The position numbers and the translations under genes are program-made. Shown in pieces: positions 60,565 through 64,000 of a stretch of DNA of 64,000 bases. Every line of letters begins with the position of its first letter. Within the stretch, counting starts at the first letter, position 1. The notes beneath the pieces were generated by a model. That model ran no database searches. It saw nothing but the letters and a program-made list of their open reading frames with translations, and was not told the origin of the DNA. The DNA is taken from contig NGZR01000004.1 of the NCBI GenBank assembly GCA_002197995.1, forward strand, positions 434,001-498,000. The letters run 5' to 3'. Source of the stretch: Gaeumannomyces sp. JS-464 (Eukaryota; Ascomycota; Sordariomycetes; Magnaporthales; Magnaporthaceae).

Positions 60565-62876
60565 ATGGCGGCCACAATGGAGCACTCATCCGGAGGGAAA
60601 GTCCCTGCCCTCCAGGACAAATACATCGAGCTACTGGAGAAGCGCATCAGCCAGCTCGAGACAGCCATCAATAAGGACTCGAACTCGGAAGCCGACACCG
60701 CCAAGAAAGATGAGCCCGACAAGCCGGAGGACACCAAACCCAATGGGCGATACTTAACCGCCCTGCGTTCCTGGGACCGGCTAACGGCTTCCTTCAAGGA
60801 CGAGATAGTGGCTGAGACCGTGTCCAAGCAGGACGAGAACAAGGACATTGCCTACATCTTTCGGCGCGTAGTCAAAGACCTCAGCGACGGCATCAAGCGC
60901 GCCTACAGCGAGATCGAGGTTGTATCGCCTGAGCTCACCGGCGTGCTAAAGCGCATCATCGACTCAAAGTACCCAGGCATCAACCTGGACGGCGAAAAGT
61001 TATACATGGAGGCGCCCTTCCCGGCTCTGATCCACTACTGGGATAAACTTAAGGTGGAAGCCGCCCGCGACGCCGGCAGCCAGGTGTGCAAGGACCTGGT
61101 CCATCTGTTGAACAAGATCGAGCACTGCGATGAGCTCTTGGACTACTTCAAGACGCGCGATGCCAACATGACCAGCAAGGTTGTGACCTTTGACACGGCA
61201 TGGACCATCTTTGCGCCCAAAGATCTGATTGTGGTCAAGACTTTCATGAACACGCCGCAACTCCTCCAGCTCAGCACCTCGCCCTTGCCGTCCCTGTGGG
61301 CCAAGGAGAGGGACCGAAGATATGGGCTGTGGTTCAGCGCCTGGTGTTGGGACTTTGACGGCAAGGAAATGGTCAAGGTCACGTACAACCTGAAGCTGGT
61401 GGACTTCAGGGGGACCAAACAGGTCAGCGAGCTGGAGTACTACCCGGTCGAGTACCATCCAGGCTCGGCGGAGCTCAAGGAGCAGGTGCTGAAGCGGACG
61501 AAAAAGTACCTGGACGCGACTCTATTCTGCAAGCCGGGTCAAGGCATGCTGCGGCAGTACGACGGCGAGGCGTACGTGGTGCGCAGCAAGATCGTGTCGC
61601 CGTCGCCCGCGGAGGAGAGCGACGACGAGGGGGCGGACGACGGGGATGACGGGCGCAAGGGAAAGCTGATGAATGTCAAAGGGGAGATAATCTCCGATGC
61701 GCACGCGTTTGTGCAGTTTGGTAAGTAAGCTTGAATATCTGCACGGAGGAAGAAGACGAGACGCTGACCGCTGGCACTGCTCCTCCCACAGCATCACCCA
61801 ACTACCGAATTCACCCGCTCGGGAAGCTCTTGGACGACACTGTCGAGGCTCCGACAGAAACCGAGGCCTTTTTCCGGGGCATACACCCGTCCAACCTTGA
61901 GCGCAAAATGGCCGAGTTCCCCAACGACTTTCTCATAGTGCCCTCGCGCATCTTGGGCTGGGCTACCAAGGAGAAGGCCTGGGCGCAGTTTTTTGTCGAC
62001 TACACATCGGCGCCGCAGGGGAAACGGGTGGATAAATTCAACAAGGAACTGCAGCTGCCAAAGGAGTACAAGGACCTCATCCTCGCCCTCGTCGCCTCTC
62101 ACGAAGAGGGCCTGCACGAGGGCCATCTGCACGACATCAAGGCAGACAAGGGCCAGGGGCTGGTGCTGCTGTTCCACGGCCCGCCGGGCGTCGGCAAGAC
62201 GCTGACGGCCGAGACCATCGCCGAGGCCACGGGCAAGCCGCTGTTCGTCGTGTCCGTCGCCGAGGTCGGGCTGGACGCGAGCCGGGCCGAGCGCAACCTC
62301 AACAAGCTCTTCAACCTGGCCACGCGCTGGGAGTCGGTGCTGCTGATCGACGAGGCCGACGTCTTTCTCGAAACGCGCGACGAGCACGCCGACGTGGGTC
62401 GCAACGCCCTCGTCTCAGTCCTCCTGCGCGTGCTCGAGTACTACAAGGGCATCATCATCCTGACCACCAACCGTATCAAGACCATCGACATCGCCGTCAT
62501 TTCGCGCATCCACCTCGCCATCCGCTACGAAGATCTCGACAAGGACCAAATCATGAAGATCTTTTCCTTTTTTCTCGATCAACTGGAGAAGCGCCAGCCG
62601 ACGTGGATCAAGGAGAGGGACGACATTGACCACTTCATCGCCACCTACGCACACCACTACAACCTGAACGGCCGGCAGATTAGGAATGTCGTCAGCTCCG
62701 CCGTGGCCACCGCGCGCCACAAGCTGCAAATAGGGGACGGGGATGGGAAGCTGACGGTCAAGGAGCTGACCATGGTGTTGGAGATGACCAAGGCGTTCCA
62801 GGAAGATCTCAAGGAGCATGTCAGAAACATACGTGGTGCTAACGAGGTCATGGGACCCCCCAAGCGCCGTTACTAG
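60565..62876 (+). CDS. AAA+ ATPase (fungal type with long N-terminal domain)
   Basis: Seen: exons 60565-61720 and 61792-62876 with a 71-bp intron; 746 residues, no frame break. The ATG at 60565 is the first in frame. A short coiled coil (DKYIELLEKRISQLE) and an acidic linker open the protein. Residues 90-380 form a domain seen in many fungal AAA+ proteins of unknown role (DUF7025-like). The AAA module has Walker A GPPGVGKT (about 515), Walker B LLIDEAD (about 570), sensor-1 TTNR and a winged C-terminal helix bundle. An Arg in the second region of homology (ISRIHLAIRYEDL) is present. The 400-residue N-terminus and short C-terminus separate it from proteasome, Cdc48 and Bcs1 groups. Probably a soluble disaggregase or remodeller; substrate unknown. 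Confidence 0.83.
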
Positions 62877-62957
62877 AATTGCGGCCACTGCGCCTTGCTT
62901 CCCCTTATTTCTTTTAAATTCTATCTCTGTTTTTTTATTAGTATCATAACTCTATTT

Positions 62958-64000
62958 TCACACCTCCCAGGCCGTGTACCAAGGCTTTCCTGGGTTCAAT
63001 GTCTCCTGGAGACCGGGATCGAAGCAGTTATCCCACAACCGCATTTTATGCAAACTCTTCTCGGCCAATATCTCCAGCAGACCCCTAACGCCGTCGTACG
63101 GCGTCACGTCAAACTGCCAGTTCGTCCAGCTAACCAAAGCCCGGTCGAGGCCGCGCAGCCGCTCCACGCTGCCGTAAACCTCCTCGACGTCGCGCTCCAG
63201 CTGCCGCCGCTCCTCGCCCTCGCTCGCGTCAAAGACCTCGAAGAAGGCCTCCTTGCACGCCGCAGTCATGGCCCGGTCTATCAGCCACAGGTCGCCCCGC
63301 GGCCCGCCCGCCTCCTCCCCGTTGAGCGCGAGAGCGTACTCGGGCATGGCCGGCCATTTTACTGACGCGCTCCCGGACGGGTGCAGCAAGCTCAGCTCCT
63401 GGCCCTCGAGGACGTCGAGCGGGACGAACTGCACCTCCGCCGCGGGCGCGAAGAGGCGCAGCAGGAAGCCGCCGTCCCAGATGGGCCCCATGCCGTCCGT
63501 GGCGGCCAGGAGCTCCTTGTAGTCGCCCGGCAGCTCGATACCCAGGCGCGCCTCGAGGGCCTCGAGGTCGACCGCGGAGCAGGCCGTCGGGCGCCTCGGG
63601 CCGGCCAGGCTCGGGCGGCCCGGTCCTTGCCAGCTCGCGGTACGCGCCGTTCTCGAACGAGTTGGCGCTGACGATCCCCGCGAGCTCCGCGACGGTCTTG
63701 TCGCGGTACGGCCGCGCGGGGCCCGAGGCGAGGCGCTGCTCCAGCGTCTCGACGGCGCGGAGGGCGCCCGCGCGGGCCTGGGCCGGGTCGACGCCGATCA
63801 TGCGGAGCACCGTCGAGCTGCCGCCGCCGCCGTCGTCGTCGTCGGCCTCCCTCATGAACAGCCGCTTCTGCCACGCGGCCCTCGAGCACACCAGCATCTC
63901 GGCCTGCTCGACGAACGTGATCCTGTCGCATATCTGACCCAGAACGTAGTCGGCGTCCTCACCTTCCCCGTCCAGCCTCAGGAGGATGTCGAGCACGATG
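62958..64000 (-). CDS. SUKH (SMI1/KNR4) domain protein, 5' end outside window
   Basis: Seen: stop at 62958-62960; the frame runs to the right edge, so the start lies beyond 64000. The upstream part reads LGQICDRITFVEQAEMLVC and a Gly/Asp linker. The SUKH core is VDLEALEARLGIELPGDYKE and LLAATDGMGPIWDGG, followed by DLWLIDRAMT and a C-terminal helical tail. Known of the family: yeast Smi1/Knr4 coordinates cell-wall synthesis with signalling; bacterial members are toxin immunity proteins; the fungal F-box-like or orphan members are uncharacterised. One base is missing or extra near CCC 63595, between the two parts. It is convergent with the AAA+ gene, only 81 bp apart. Confidence 0.78.

Overview
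The window is nuclear DNA from a filamentous ascomycete (Pezizomycotina), most likely a Sordariomycete. The support is: intron-poor, GC-rich genes with short introns (about 50 to 100 bp, GTAAGT/GTGAGT donors, CTAAC/CTGAC-like branch sites just before the acceptor); fungus-specific families (HET domain, NACHT/ankyrin STAND proteins, Iec3, GtaA-type glutaminase); and one AT-rich transposon whose terminal repeats differ only by transitions, as repeat-induced point mutation (RIP) would leave them. I do not assign a genus.

Layout. 1-0.6 kb: 5' part of a Pab2/PABPN1-like RNA-binding protein (minus). 2.2-7.8 kb: a very large DDX60-like Ski2-type helicase. 8.4-14.9 kb: a divergent pair formed by an NLR-like alpha/beta-hydrolase-NACHT-ankyrin protein (minus) and a HET-domain protein (plus), a typical fungal allorecognition/cell-death combination. 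15.4-24.3 kb: housekeeping genes: AIP1 (actin), ALG13 (N-glycosylation), mitoribosomal mS35/Rsm24, and a fatty aldehyde dehydrogenase with a C-terminal membrane anchor. 24.3-29.9 kb: 5.5 kb without a convincing gene, leading into a C2H2-type transcription factor (29.9-31.4 kb). 33.4-36.4 kb: a dead, TA-flanked Pogo/Fot-like transposon with ~170 bp inverted repeats. 37.8-45.3 kb: NADP-isocitrate dehydrogenase, Iec3 (INO80), MYG1, and endosulfine (Igo1-like). 46.4-47.8 kb: an unrecognised protein with a glycine-rich hydrophobic core. 48.9-56.9 kb: secreted glutaminase, a 14-TM MFS transporter, and a Nudix hydrolase. 57.7-64 kb: a DUF7708-like STAND-related protein (minus), a divergent AAA+ ATPase (plus) with tandem repeats in the shared promoter, and a SUKH (SMI1/KNR4) protein running off the right edge.

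A feature that affects the whole annotation: at least 20 single-base frame breaks, mostly in short homopolymers, fall inside otherwise well-conserved genes, including essential ones. I read these as uncorrected assembly indels rather than pseudogenes. For such genes the span given is that of the inferred intact gene and the break positions are listed. Exon limits were read by eye from splice signals and reading-frame continuity.
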